The notes under the pieces are model-generated. The model had not been told where the DNA came from. It worked only from the letters and a program-made list of their open reading frames with translations, and made no database searches. Positions 1 to 6,219 of a stretch of 13,685 nucleotides of DNA are shown piece after piece. The translations under genes were made by a program, and so were the position numbers. Source of the stretch: Candidatus Njordarchaeota archaeon (GTDB lineage: Archaea > Asgardarchaeota > Njordarchaeia > Njordarchaeales > Njordarchaeaceae); NCBI GenBank assembly GCA_029856615.1, contig JAHKLF010000017.1:1-13685 (forward strand), in the 5' to 3' direction. Within the stretch, counting starts at the first letter, position 1; every line of letters begins with the position of its first letter.

Positions 1-1786
1 CTGCAAACCACGACCAAGGACACGAACCCTCTTTCTTGGCCATAGTGCACCTAACCAAACCCGCACCCCCTCATTCTCACCTTTCCCCAACCTTTTCACA
101 CCTTTTCCGCACAAACGACTTCGGAGGAGGTGGTGCCATGCACACCCCCTGTGGAATTAGAATCCAGACACGCCCCACCAACCATAAGAAACGCGGATAC
201 CCCAAGATGATGACCCCGGGAAAACGAGGAAGTAGCACCGATACCATCAAGCTGACATACCAGATACCACTGCCAGAAGAACTATACGACAAGGCGGAGA
301 ACCTGCTCAGAATAACCAAGAAATACGCAAACATAATCATAGCAAAACACTGGACAGAAGAGAACATAGAGGCCCTAGACGCCTGGAAGGGAAAGAAATA
401 CAAGTTCTTCGGCGATAAAGACTTCGCCACCGATCAATGCTACCTGCCATCGAGAATAAGGAGAGGAATCCTAGAGCTCGCTGGTGAGGTAATAGCTAGC
501 CACGCAGAGAGGATGAGGACTTATAGGAAGATACTGGAAAACCTTAAAACGGGCGAAGAGCCACTTAAGGGCGTGAGAAATATAGAGCTCGGCAGAAACG
601 TGCTGAGGTGGACAAGGAACATTGCGAAGAAAGGCTCAATACCGGAGGAGTATACGTACGCCACGGTACCAGCCGTGAAATCCCCAGTATTCCTCTACGC
701 CCCCGACGATGGGCAAGCCATAAAGGTTCATTATGATGGAGAAAATGTAAACATCCGCATCAAGCTCCCAGATAACGAGGCCCCAGGCAAGAGAGATTGG
801 GGGTGGTACAGTTTCAAGTATAGGGCTTATGAGAGGCTCAAATCACTGCTGGACGGTGGGGCCAAGATCAAGAAGCCGAGGTTAAGGAGAATTCGCGTCT
901 CGTCCGGTGTGATTAAGTACGTCCTTGATATCGTCTTGGAAGTGGGGAGCGCCTCTCTCAAGCGGAGGATAAGGAGATTCGTTGCTGTTGATCTGGGGGT
1001 TAGGAAGCTGGCTACTCTTGTCCTCATGGATGCGTGCGGCAATCAGCTGTCCAGGCCGATATTTATTCGCTCTCCGCTGATAGGTAAGCTTGTTAGGATA
1101 AAGAGGAAGATATCTGCTATTCAGAGGAGGATTGCCGGGCTTATGGGGAGGCCAAGATGTGTACCCGAGAGGCCGGAGTATTATCGTAGGCTTAGGGCTG
1201 AGCTTGTTCATTGTTGGAGGAGGATTAGTAAGATTGTTAGGCAGATTCAGCATCATGTTTCGACGGTGATAGTTAGGTTGGCTGTGCTGTTTGGTGCTGA
1301 TGCCGTGGTTTTTGAGGACTTGAGGAGTTATAAGCCACCGAAGGGCAGGAAGGAGCTGAGCTGGATTCTGAGCACTGCGTTTATGAGGAAGATCATAGAG
1401 TTTGCTGTTTATAAGGCTAGGAAGCATGGGATCTGCGTCGTGCTTGTTGATCCTAGGAGGACTTCTCGTTGCTGTCCTAGGTGTGGTGGTCTTGGTTTTC
1501 CTGTTCGGTCTCCTCGTGATTTGGAGGCGTGTGAGTCTGGTGGCTTCTTTTATTGTCCTGTCTGTGGGTTTATGAGCGATAGGGATTATGTTGGTGCTTT
1601 GAATGTTGGGAGGGCTTTTGTTATGGGTGGCCGCCTTGTTGAGGGCGGTGAGGGGAGCCGCTATATGCCGCTCCCCAATCCCACGGGCGGCCGTTCCCCC
1701 GTGGGTGCCCTCCCAGCTCTGTGCTCGGCCCCGGTATCTCTGTCTCCCGTTGGGAGCTGGGAGGGCAGGGGCCGAGTAAGCGAAGC
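1..1786 (+). mobile_element. TnpB-only IS200/IS605 (IS1341-like) element inserted in glyA
   Basis: The element consists of one tnpB gene followed by a GC-rich structured right end. No TnpA (HUH Y1 transposase) gene is present, so it would depend on a TnpA elsewhere or be immobile. The right boundary is placed near 1778-1787. The last strong stem ends at 1776, and from about 1787 the DNA reads as the C-terminal part of serine hydroxymethyltransferase in another frame. The left boundary is not recognised; positions 1-137 are C- and A-rich like the start of tnpB and I see no gene there, so the left end may lie in this stretch or before the window. Base composition (visibly higher G+C) sets the element apart from the A+T-rich DNA that follows, which suggests transfer. 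Boundaries are inference; the element type is well supported. Confidence 0.75.
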
Positions 1787-1793
1787 TGTTTGA
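138..1793 (+). CDS. tnpB: TnpB RNA-guided nuclease (IS200/IS605 OrfB family)
   Basis: TnpB is the RuvC-type, omega-RNA-guided DNA endonuclease of IS200/IS605 elements and the ancestor of Cas12. I chose ATG 138 because a strong ribosome binding site (GGAGGAGGT, 123-131) lies 6 bases upstream; the frame is open further back to TTG 36. That gives 551 residues, long for a family usually near 400. RuvC acidic residues are visible: D285 in AVDLGVRKLAT, E393 in VVFEDL, and D481/D483 in SDRDYVGALN. A zinc ribbon is formed by C446-x2-C449 and C473-x2-C476. Residues 1-280 are the wedge/recognition part and are weakly conserved. The last ~55 residues (after about 497) are G/P-rich, look like translated omega-RNA, and end at a stop that appears to lie in flanking glyA DNA. 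The first third is C/A-rich and the second half G/T-rich. All nuclease residues are present, so activity is plausible. Confidence 0.9.
   Translation: MHTPCGIRIQTRPTNHKKRGYPKMMTPGKRGSSTDTIKLTYQIPLPEELYDKAENLLRITKKYANIIIAKHWTEENIEALDAWKGKKYKFFGDKDFATDQCYLPSRIRRGILELAGEVIASHAERMRTYRKILENLKTGEEPLKGVRNIELGRNVLRWTRNIAKKGSIPEEYTYATVPAVKSPVFLYAPDDGQAIKVHYDGENVNIRIKLPDNEAPGKRDWGWYSFKYRAYERLKSLLDGGAKIKKPRLRRIRVSSGVIKYVLDIVLEVGSASLKRRIRRFVAVDLGVRKLATLVLMDACGNQLSRPIFIRSPLIGKLVRIKRKISAIQRRIAGLMGRPRCVPERPEYYRRLRAELVHCWRRISKIVRQIQHHVSTVIVRLAVLFGADAVVFEDLRSYKPPKGRKELSWILSTAFMRKIIEFAVYKARKHGICVVLVDPRRTSRCCPRCGGLGFPVRSPRDLEACESGGFFYCPVCGFMSDRDYVGALNVGRAFVMGGRLVEGGEGSRYMPLPNPTGGRSPVGALPALCSAPVSLSPVGSWEGRGRVSEAV
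1631..1786 (+). ncRNA. Candidate omega-RNA scaffold (TnpB right-end RNA)
   Basis: This is the right end of the element, overlapping the 3' end of tnpB on the same strand, where omega-RNAs of this family are made. Perfect stems seen by eye are: CCGCC 1631-1635 with 1644-1648; GGGGAGC 1652-1658 with 1670-1676; CCCACGGG 1680-1687 with 1698-1705; a 13-bp stem 1707-1719 with 1754-1766; and a 9-bp stem CTCGGCCCC 1724-1732 with GGGGCCGAG 1768-1776. The last two interleave, giving an H-type pseudoknot. A guide would be read from DNA 3' of the scaffold, roughly from 1778-1787 onward, which is glyA sequence. The 5' end of the RNA is unknown and may lie further into tnpB. The structure is seen directly; the function is inferred from the family. 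Confidence 0.7.
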
Positions 1794-2029
1794 TACCGTT
1801 ATATACAAATAGATACGAAGGGATACAGAAAAATGGAACGGTCCGATTAGGCGCACAGGAAATCACAAGACGGGGGATCTCTCTTGAACAGGTTGATGTT
1901 ATAGTAGATATCATCATGAATATTTTAGTTAAGAAGGAGGAACCAATAAAGTATCGTGACGTAATAAAAGAGATCTCTACATCATTAAATAAGGTATATT
2001 ATTCATTTGATATTGAGTGCTCGCCGTAA
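1787..2029 (+). pseudogene. glyA: 3' fragment of serine hydroxymethyltransferase, cut by the TnpB element
   Basis: Serine hydroxymethyltransferase interconverts serine and glycine using PLP and tetrahydrofolate or tetrahydromethanopterin. Only about its last 80 residues are here. The frame reads CLIP, then NGTVRLGAQEITRRG, matching the family signature near the C-terminus (E. coli GlyA has SGIRVGTPAITRRG), with a family-like spacing between the Pro and the Gly. An amphipathic helical tail and TAA at 2027-2029 follow. There is no start codon or ribosome binding site of its own. The frame continues upstream only into omega-RNA sequence, so the homology stops abruptly at about 1787. The N-terminal portion, including the PLP lysine, is not in the window and would be expected left of position 1. 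The last codons overlap by 31 bases the 3' end of the convergent minus-strand gene. Another possibility is that a rearrangement left only this fragment. Confidence 0.8.
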
Positions 2030-3198
2030 AGGAAAAAGGGCATATTAATCCATTTCATGCGAGAGCCATCCCACATAGTAATTTTTAATAGGTAATAGCT
2101 AGCTATATGCATCCCATTGACATCAGCTAGAAATGATGGAGGCGGTGCAAACACTATATATCTGTCCTCTATTCTTTTAAGGAATGCACCGATTAGTTCT
2201 CTTTTTACTGATATTTTCCAATCAAATTTTACACTCATCCTATCTTCTGTAAGGATAATTGATACTTTACTGCGGCGATGTCTCAAAAAAGTTATTCCTT
2301 CTTGGTAATTTTTAGCGACAATAAGAGAAATAGGAATTTCAGAAATGGGAAAATATTCTACAATTTTTGTACTTGCGTCATTCTCATAGTATTCAAAATA
2401 ATGATACACAGATAGCTTTAATCGATAATGCCTTGGAATAACATTAGGGTAATTCGTAACTGAAAATGTGATTGGTAGCGAGAAAAGGAGAACCTTTGTT
2501 AATTTTTCTAGTAGACCATTAACAACAGGGATTCGAGAAAATCTATTAAAAGTTGGAATAGAGAAATTAAATTCTACATCATCTAATCTTATTATACCCT
2601 TAAGAATGTCACCTACCTCGTTTACTTTAATGTTTTCTTTATCTAAATCTAATTTCTTAAGAAGATCATATGCCGAAGATCTTATGAATTCGAGATCAGA
2701 AATCATAGGTTCAAACATCACTTCCTTCTTGATTCTTAAATTATTTGATCTGGGCAGAGATACATCAAATATCAAATAATTACATAAATCGATGCGCTTT
2801 AGTTGCTTATTTTCCTTCCTTGTTTTTGCATATCTAATATGAAGACACGGAACAAAGTTTTTTAGAACCAATTGCATTGGAACTTCAATGGAGTCTCCTG
2901 GTTGCACAAATATACTTAATGCTATTTCATGCTCTTTTACTTCTTTCTCAATCTTATTTTTCTGTCCCATTAGAAAATCTTTAAAGGAGGAAAATCTGAA
3001 TATCATTGACAGACGATGGACTAAGTAAGCTTTAACGCTGAGTTCAATTTCTCCAAATTTCTCTAGTTCTTTTTTAATTGCCTTATTCTTCACTAATTCT
3101 TTCTCATTAGCAACTTTAACCGTTAACATCACTTTAATTGGTTCGCCTACACTTATGGATTTCAGGTCTTTGATCCTTACGTCTATTTCATGTATCAT
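1999..3198 (-). CDS. Hypothetical soluble protein, ~399 residues, unknown function
   Basis: I do not recognise this protein. ATG 3198 is preferred over TTG 3201 because GAGGT (plus-strand 3206-3210) lies 7 bases upstream of the ATG. There is no signal peptide or convincing membrane segment. Alternating hydrophobic residues throughout (for example the N-terminal stretch IKVMLTVKV after VGEP, and a second PGDSIEVPMQL segment) suggest beta-sandwich modules. A charged helical segment follows at about 165-195, and the C-terminal third is rich in aromatic residues. The first two motifs loosely recall arrestin-like or Ig-like strands, but I would not assign a family. Its 3' end overlaps the glyA fragment by 31 bases tail-to-tail. 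It diverges from the GGGP synthase gene across about 130 bases and its codon use matches the A+T-rich neighbourhood, so it belongs to the host rather than the element. Confidence 0.75.
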   Translation of the reverse strand: MIHEIDVRIKDLKSISVGEPIKVMLTVKVANEKELVKNKAIKKELEKFGEIELSVKAYLVHRLSMIFRFSSFKDFLMGQKNKIEKEVKEHEIALSIFVQPGDSIEVPMQLVLKNFVPCLHIRYAKTRKENKQLKRIDLCNYLIFDVSLPRSNNLRIKKEVMFEPMISDLEFIRSSAYDLLKKLDLDKENIKVNEVGDILKGIIRLDDVEFNFSIPTFNRFSRIPVVNGLLEKLTKVLLFSLPITFSVTNYPNVIPRHYRLKLSVYHYFEYYENDASTKIVEYFPISEIPISLIVAKNYQEGITFLRHRRSKVSIILTEDRMSVKFDWKISVKRELIGAFLKRIEDRYIVFAPPPSFLADVNGMHIASYYLLKITMWDGSRMKWINMPFFLYGEHSISNE

Positions 3199-3326
3199 CA
3201 ATGTTACCTCACATAGATAAGAATTAAAAGATGAAAAGTATCTAACAAATGTAGATGATTTAATCTTTGAAACTTTAGCGTTAACATTTGAATCTTTACT
3301 CTAAGGAAAAATGGAGTAGTAATCCG
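3199..3326. promoter_or_regulatory. Divergent intergenic promoter region
   Basis: These 128 bases separate the start of the unknown minus-strand gene from GGGP synthase and must carry promoters for both. A+T-rich TATA-like candidates are TTTAATC (3257-3263) and the segment GAAACTTTAG (3270-3279) for the plus strand. For the minus strand there is the complement of GATTTAATCTTTG in the same patch, or TTTTAATTC nearer the gene. None stands out enough to name a single start site. Confidence 0.3.
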
Positions 3327-4127
3327 ATGGAGGCACAGACGGGCAAAGTAAAGGAGTATCTAATTAATCTTATTACAGAACAAGGATTTGCGCACCTATC
3401 TCTTATAGACCCAGACCCGCTCAAAACAGATATAAAGACACTTCCGAAGCTTATTCAAGCGTTAGATAAAGGCGGGACATCAGGAATATTAGTAGGGGGT
3501 TCCACGGCATTTGATAGAGACTTCCTAGATGCTGTAATAGAAGCCATAAAGACAGGTACTAGTAAACCCGTAATCTTATTCCCAGGAAATATAGCGGGAG
3601 TCACTAAGAAAGCTGATGCCTTATTTTTCCTTTCGCCTCTTAATTCTACCAATCATTATTACATAGTAAGAGCACAAGCAATAGCCGCACCAATAATAAA
3701 GATGTGGGGCCTAGAGACGATCTCTCTAGCATACCTTATATTTGAACCAGGAGGTACAGCAGGGTATGTCGCGGAAGTCCAGCCTATTCCAAAAAAGAAG
3801 CCCGAAATCGCGATAGCATTTGCAACTGCTGCCGAACTATTCGGATTTGATATGGTCTATTTAGAAGCGGGATCGGGAGCTCCAGAGCCAATTCCAAAAG
3901 AAACCATATACGCTGTATCAAAATTTGTGGACATTCCTATAATAACTGGGGGAGGAATTAAAACCCCAACACAAGCTGCTGAGTTAGTGGCTGCTGGGGC
4001 TGATATAATTGTACAAGGAACAAAATATGAAGAATATCTAGCTCGTGGCGATTTTGCGTCAATTGAAAAAATAATGTCTGAAACCTTCGTTGCAATGAAA
4101 AAAGCGAGTGAGGCGAAGAAGAAATGA
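3327..4127 (+). CDS. Geranylgeranylglyceryl phosphate synthase (GGGP synthase)
   Basis: This enzyme makes the first ether bond of archaeal lipids by transferring a geranylgeranyl chain from GGPP to O3 of sn-glycerol-1-phosphate. The TIM-barrel family signatures appear in order in 266 residues: HLSLIDPDP (23-31, Mg/phosphate-binding Asp), ILVGGS (54-59), LFPGN (84-88), FLSPLNS (101-107), EPGGTAGYV (140-148), YLEAGSGAP (178-186), ITGGGI (206-211) and GADIIVQGT (224-232). The last three form the standard glycerol-phosphate binding site. ATG 3327 is chosen because family proteins begin close before the HLSLIDPDP strand; GGAG at 3313-3316 is 10 bases upstream. An in-frame TTG at 3288 would add 13 unlike residues. 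The gene overlaps the next by ATGA, implying translational coupling to the enzyme of the next pathway step. It closely resembles the archaeal form rather than bacterial PcrB, given the partner genes. Confidence 0.95.
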   Translation: MEAQTGKVKEYLINLITEQGFAHLSLIDPDPLKTDIKTLPKLIQALDKGGTSGILVGGSTAFDRDFLDAVIEAIKTGTSKPVILFPGNIAGVTKKADALFFLSPLNSTNHYYIVRAQAIAAPIIKMWGLETISLAYLIFEPGGTAGYVAEVQPIPKKKPEIAIAFATAAELFGFDMVYLEAGSGAPEPIPKETIYAVSKFVDIPIITGGGIKTPTQAAELVAAGADIIVQGTKYEEYLARGDFASIEKIMSETFVAMKKASEAKKK

Positions 4128-4981
4128 AAATTTCCGCTTTACCACGACTTTTAAGAATCCACAATGCTTTCTTTGGCTCTTTGACAGTCTTAATTAGTGG
4201 ATGGTTATTCTCTCAAGATATAATTAAGCTACTCTTAGGCGTCCTAGCATACATTACAATTGCAGCCGCAGGAAACGTAATAAATGACATATACGATGTC
4301 GAGATAGATAAAATTAATCGCCCAGATAGACCTATTCCCAGCGGCGCCATTACAATTTTTGAAGCTAAAGTGGTATATGTAATTCTTGTTCTCACGGGAT
4401 TATTAGCGTCTATCATATCATCCATACTCATAATGAATCCTCTTCCATTAATCATAGCCATTTTATTCACTATTGTAGGCATCGCTTACTCCGCTAAATT
4501 AAAGCCCATGGGCTTCATTGGAAACATAACGGTCGGATGTTCCTTTTCAATCGGGTATATTTATGGATGGGGGATAACCGGCATAATGTGGGATCTTGCT
4601 AAACTTGTAACGATATCATTGTTCTTCATCGTATCAACCACTTTATTGATAGCTCGAGAGATTATCAAGGGAATCGAGGACATACATGGTGATGCTGTGA
4701 GAAATGTCAAAACATTAGCCCGTGTGCATGGTATTCCATTCGCCTCAAAAGTAGCAGCATTATTCCTTGTAGTAGCAATTATAGCGTTTACCCTCTTACC
4801 ATTCATTAGAGTTATATCGATATACTTCGTACCTTTCATGGTTATAGGCGATATTACCGCATTTTTATCGTTGATATATGTGCTTAGAGGATTTGAGGGA
4901 GCCTCTAAAGCGAGTTTATACGCAAAAATCGGAGCCTTTACTGGACTAGTCGGTTTCTTGGTTGGTGTACTCGTTCAATGA
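4124..4981 (+). CDS. Digeranylgeranylglyceryl phosphate synthase (UbiA prenyltransferase)
   Basis: This membrane prenyltransferase adds the second geranylgeranyl chain to geranylgeranylglyceryl phosphate, giving the diether core (unsaturated archaetidic acid). It has 285 residues with about eight or nine hydrophobic segments, usual for the UbiA superfamily. Both Mg/diphosphate motifs are visible: N54-D55-x2-D58-x3-D62, followed by NRPDRPIPSG, and a second one, REIIKGIEDIHGD (178-190, Asp 186 and 190). YSAKLKP (122-128) is also typical. The start ATG overlaps the GGGP synthase stop (ATGA, 4124-4127), so the two ether-bond enzymes are coupled. UbiA members also make quinones or heme, but the NDIYDVEID signature and the partner gene point firmly to the lipid enzyme. 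Confidence 0.93.
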   Translation: MKISALPRLLRIHNAFFGSLTVLISGWLFSQDIIKLLLGVLAYITIAAAGNVINDIYDVEIDKINRPDRPIPSGAITIFEAKVVYVILVLTGLLASIISSILIMNPLPLIIAILFTIVGIAYSAKLKPMGFIGNITVGCSFSIGYIYGWGITGIMWDLAKLVTISLFFIVSTTLLIAREIIKGIEDIHGDAVRNVKTLARVHGIPFASKVAALFLVVAIIAFTLLPFIRVISIYFVPFMVIGDITAFLSLIYVLRGFEGASKASLYAKIGAFTGLVGFLVGVLVQ

Positions 4982-4990
4982 GTATTTACT

Positions 4991-5007
4991 AAAAAGATTT
5001 TAAATGA
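4991..5007 (+). promoter_or_regulatory. BRE/TATA-type archaeal promoter for the HMG-CoA synthase operon
   Basis: An A-rich run followed by ATTTTAAA (AAAAAGATTTTAAAT) has the form of an archaeal BRE plus TATA box. A start site about 25 bases downstream would fall near 5022-5030, leaving a leader of about 90-115 bases before the HMG-CoA synthase start. It lies just after the DGGGP synthase stop codon (4979-4981), so it marks the border of two transcription units. Confidence 0.6.
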
Positions 5008-5041
5008 AGATTTTTATTTTGGGTTAGGGTAAGAATGTTGA

Positions 5042-5090
5042 AGCTTTAGAAGCTTTTTCTAAATGCAGCTTTAGAATTTTTAGAAAATGC
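5042..5090 (+). repeat. Imperfect tandem direct repeat in the HMG-CoA synthase leader
   Basis: Two adjacent units of 25 and 24 bases (5042-5066 and 5067-5090) share the first ten bases, AGCTTTAGAA, and the end AAATGC, with a T-rich middle that differs. TTCTAAA (5057-5063) and TTTAGAA (5070-5076) could pair across a six-base loop at the junction. The repeat lies in the predicted 5' leader between the TATA box and the start codon. It could be a regulator-binding site, an RNA element, or simple duplication. Confidence 0.6.
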
Positions 5091-5116
5091 AAGGGTTCTT
5101 GAAGGGTTAAGCGAAT

Positions 5117-6211
5117 ATGAATGAGGATAGGGTAATGCAACCGAAGAGAGAAGTAGGAATCATTGGATGGGGCGCATATATTCCACGATTTAGAATAAAG
5201 GACACTAATATTGCACGAATTTGGCGGAGTGGTATTATTGAAAAAAGTAACGAAATTTATCCTGTCCCGATATCAGAAAAAGCTGTCGCTAACATGGATG
5301 AAGATGTAATTACCATGTCGATAGAGGCTGGAAAAAGAGCTTTAAAGCGTGCTCAAATACCACCTCATCTAATTAGGACCGTGCTTTTAGGCACAGAATC
5401 TAAACCCTACGCTGTTAAAACTTCTGGAGTAACCATAGCTCTAGCGCTAGGAATCCCCCCGCACATATTAGCAGCTACCTATGAATTCGCTTGTAAAGCT
5501 GGTACAGAAGCCATTCAGACAGTAATTGGTCTCGTCGGCAGCAGCATGATTGATTACGGAATGGCAATAGGCGGAGATACAGCTCAAGGAAGGCCCGGCG
5601 ATGAACTGGAATACACCGCTGCTTCTGGAGCAGTAGCATACATACTCGGGCCCTTCGACAAAAAAACTTCCGTGGCCAAGATTGAGGGTACATACTCCTA
5701 TTCGACAGAGACCCCCGATTTCTGGCGCAGAGATGGGGAAAAATACCCTCGTCATTATTATCGATTCACAGGGGAACCCGCGTACTTTCACCATATAATA
5801 AGTGCTGCTAAGGGACTTATGGAAGGCCTCGGTCTTACTCCCGAAGATTTTGATTATGCTATCTTCCATCAGCCGAATTATAAATTCCCACTAACAGTTG
5901 CTCGGTTATTAGGCTTTCCCAAGGAGAAAATACAGCCAGGATTAGTGTCATACTACATTGGGAATACCTATGCAGGGTCTTCTTTGATGGGTCTTGCGGC
6001 GGTACTTGATATCGCTAAACCAGGAGATAGAATACTTGTTGTTTCATTTGGTTCCGGGGCGGGAAGCGATGCGTTTAGCTTAGTTGTTAGTGATGCTATT
6101 GAAGAAAAACGCGATCTTGCGCCTAAAGTTTGGAGTATGATTAACAGTAATTGCAAGATTTATCTTGATTATGCAATGTATGCAAGATTACGTGACAAGA
6201 TTCCGAGGTGA
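5117..6211 (+). CDS. Hydroxymethylglutaryl-CoA synthase (archaeal type)
   Basis: This enzyme condenses acetyl-CoA with acetoacetyl-CoA to HMG-CoA, entering the mevalonate pathway. The thiolase-fold catalytic triad is visible: Glu94 in GTESKPYAVK, nucleophile Cys126 in YEFACKAGT, and His251 in FHQPNYKFP. The N-terminus VGIIGWGAYIPRFRI, the EYTAASGAVAYILG strand and the C-terminal DYAMYARLRDKI are typical of archaeal HMG-CoA synthases (~350 residues). Two starts are possible: ATG 5117 (364 residues, used here) or ATG 5135 (358 residues, GAGG at 5123-5126 eight bases before it), the latter fitting the family length slightly better. In many archaea the gene sits with an acetoacetyl-CoA thiolase and a DUF35 protein that form a channeling complex; here it is followed by IPP isomerase instead. 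The stop codon lies inside the ribosome binding site of the next gene. Confidence 0.95.
   Translation: MNEDRVMQPKREVGIIGWGAYIPRFRIKDTNIARIWRSGIIEKSNEIYPVPISEKAVANMDEDVITMSIEAGKRALKRAQIPPHLIRTVLLGTESKPYAVKTSGVTIALALGIPPHILAATYEFACKAGTEAIQTVIGLVGSSMIDYGMAIGGDTAQGRPGDELEYTAASGAVAYILGPFDKKTSVAKIEGTYSYSTETPDFWRRDGEKYPRHYYRFTGEPAYFHHIISAAKGLMEGLGLTPEDFDYAIFHQPNYKFPLTVARLLGFPKEKIQPGLVSYYIGNTYAGSSLMGLAAVLDIAKPGDRILVVSFGSGAGSDAFSLVVSDAIEEKRDLAPKVWSMINSNCKIYLDYAMYARLRDKIPR
6205..6211 (+). promoter_or_regulatory. Ribosome binding site GAGGTGA that sets the isomerase start
   Basis: GAGGTGA is a full match to the archaeal anti-Shine-Dalgarno core and includes the TGA stop of HMG-CoA synthase. Its eight-base spacer leads to TTG 6220, whereas the GTG at 6208 lies within the site itself and cannot be its target. 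This points to TTG 6220 as the start of the next gene. Confidence 0.7.
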
Positions 6212-6219
6212 ACGAGATA

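Noticed and set aside
3..60. Possible upstream glyA coding sequence at the left edge, in frame with tnpB
   Set aside because: The frame is open, but the translation shows no motif I can align confidently with serine hydroxymethyltransferase; too short to call.
36..137. TTG-started N-terminal extension of TnpB (34 residues)
   Set aside because: The perfect ribosome binding site before ATG 138 and the Pro/His-rich, unlike-protein extension make the shorter form more likely.
1721..1786. Continuation of the glyA frame upstream to an ATG at 1721
   Set aside because: This part lies in the omega-RNA stems and matches no part of GlyA; the frame is open by chance.
882..1856. Long open frame (324 codons) on the minus strand opposite tnpB
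   Set aside because: It is rich in Pro, Thr, Arg and Asn, has no domain, runs through the omega-RNA hairpins and is a by-product of the G/T-rich composition of the coding strand.
5035..5049. Tiny leader frame (ATG TTG AAG CTT TAG) before HMG-CoA synthase
   Set aside because: Four codons only and no ribosome binding site of the usual type; no pattern of regulatory codons.
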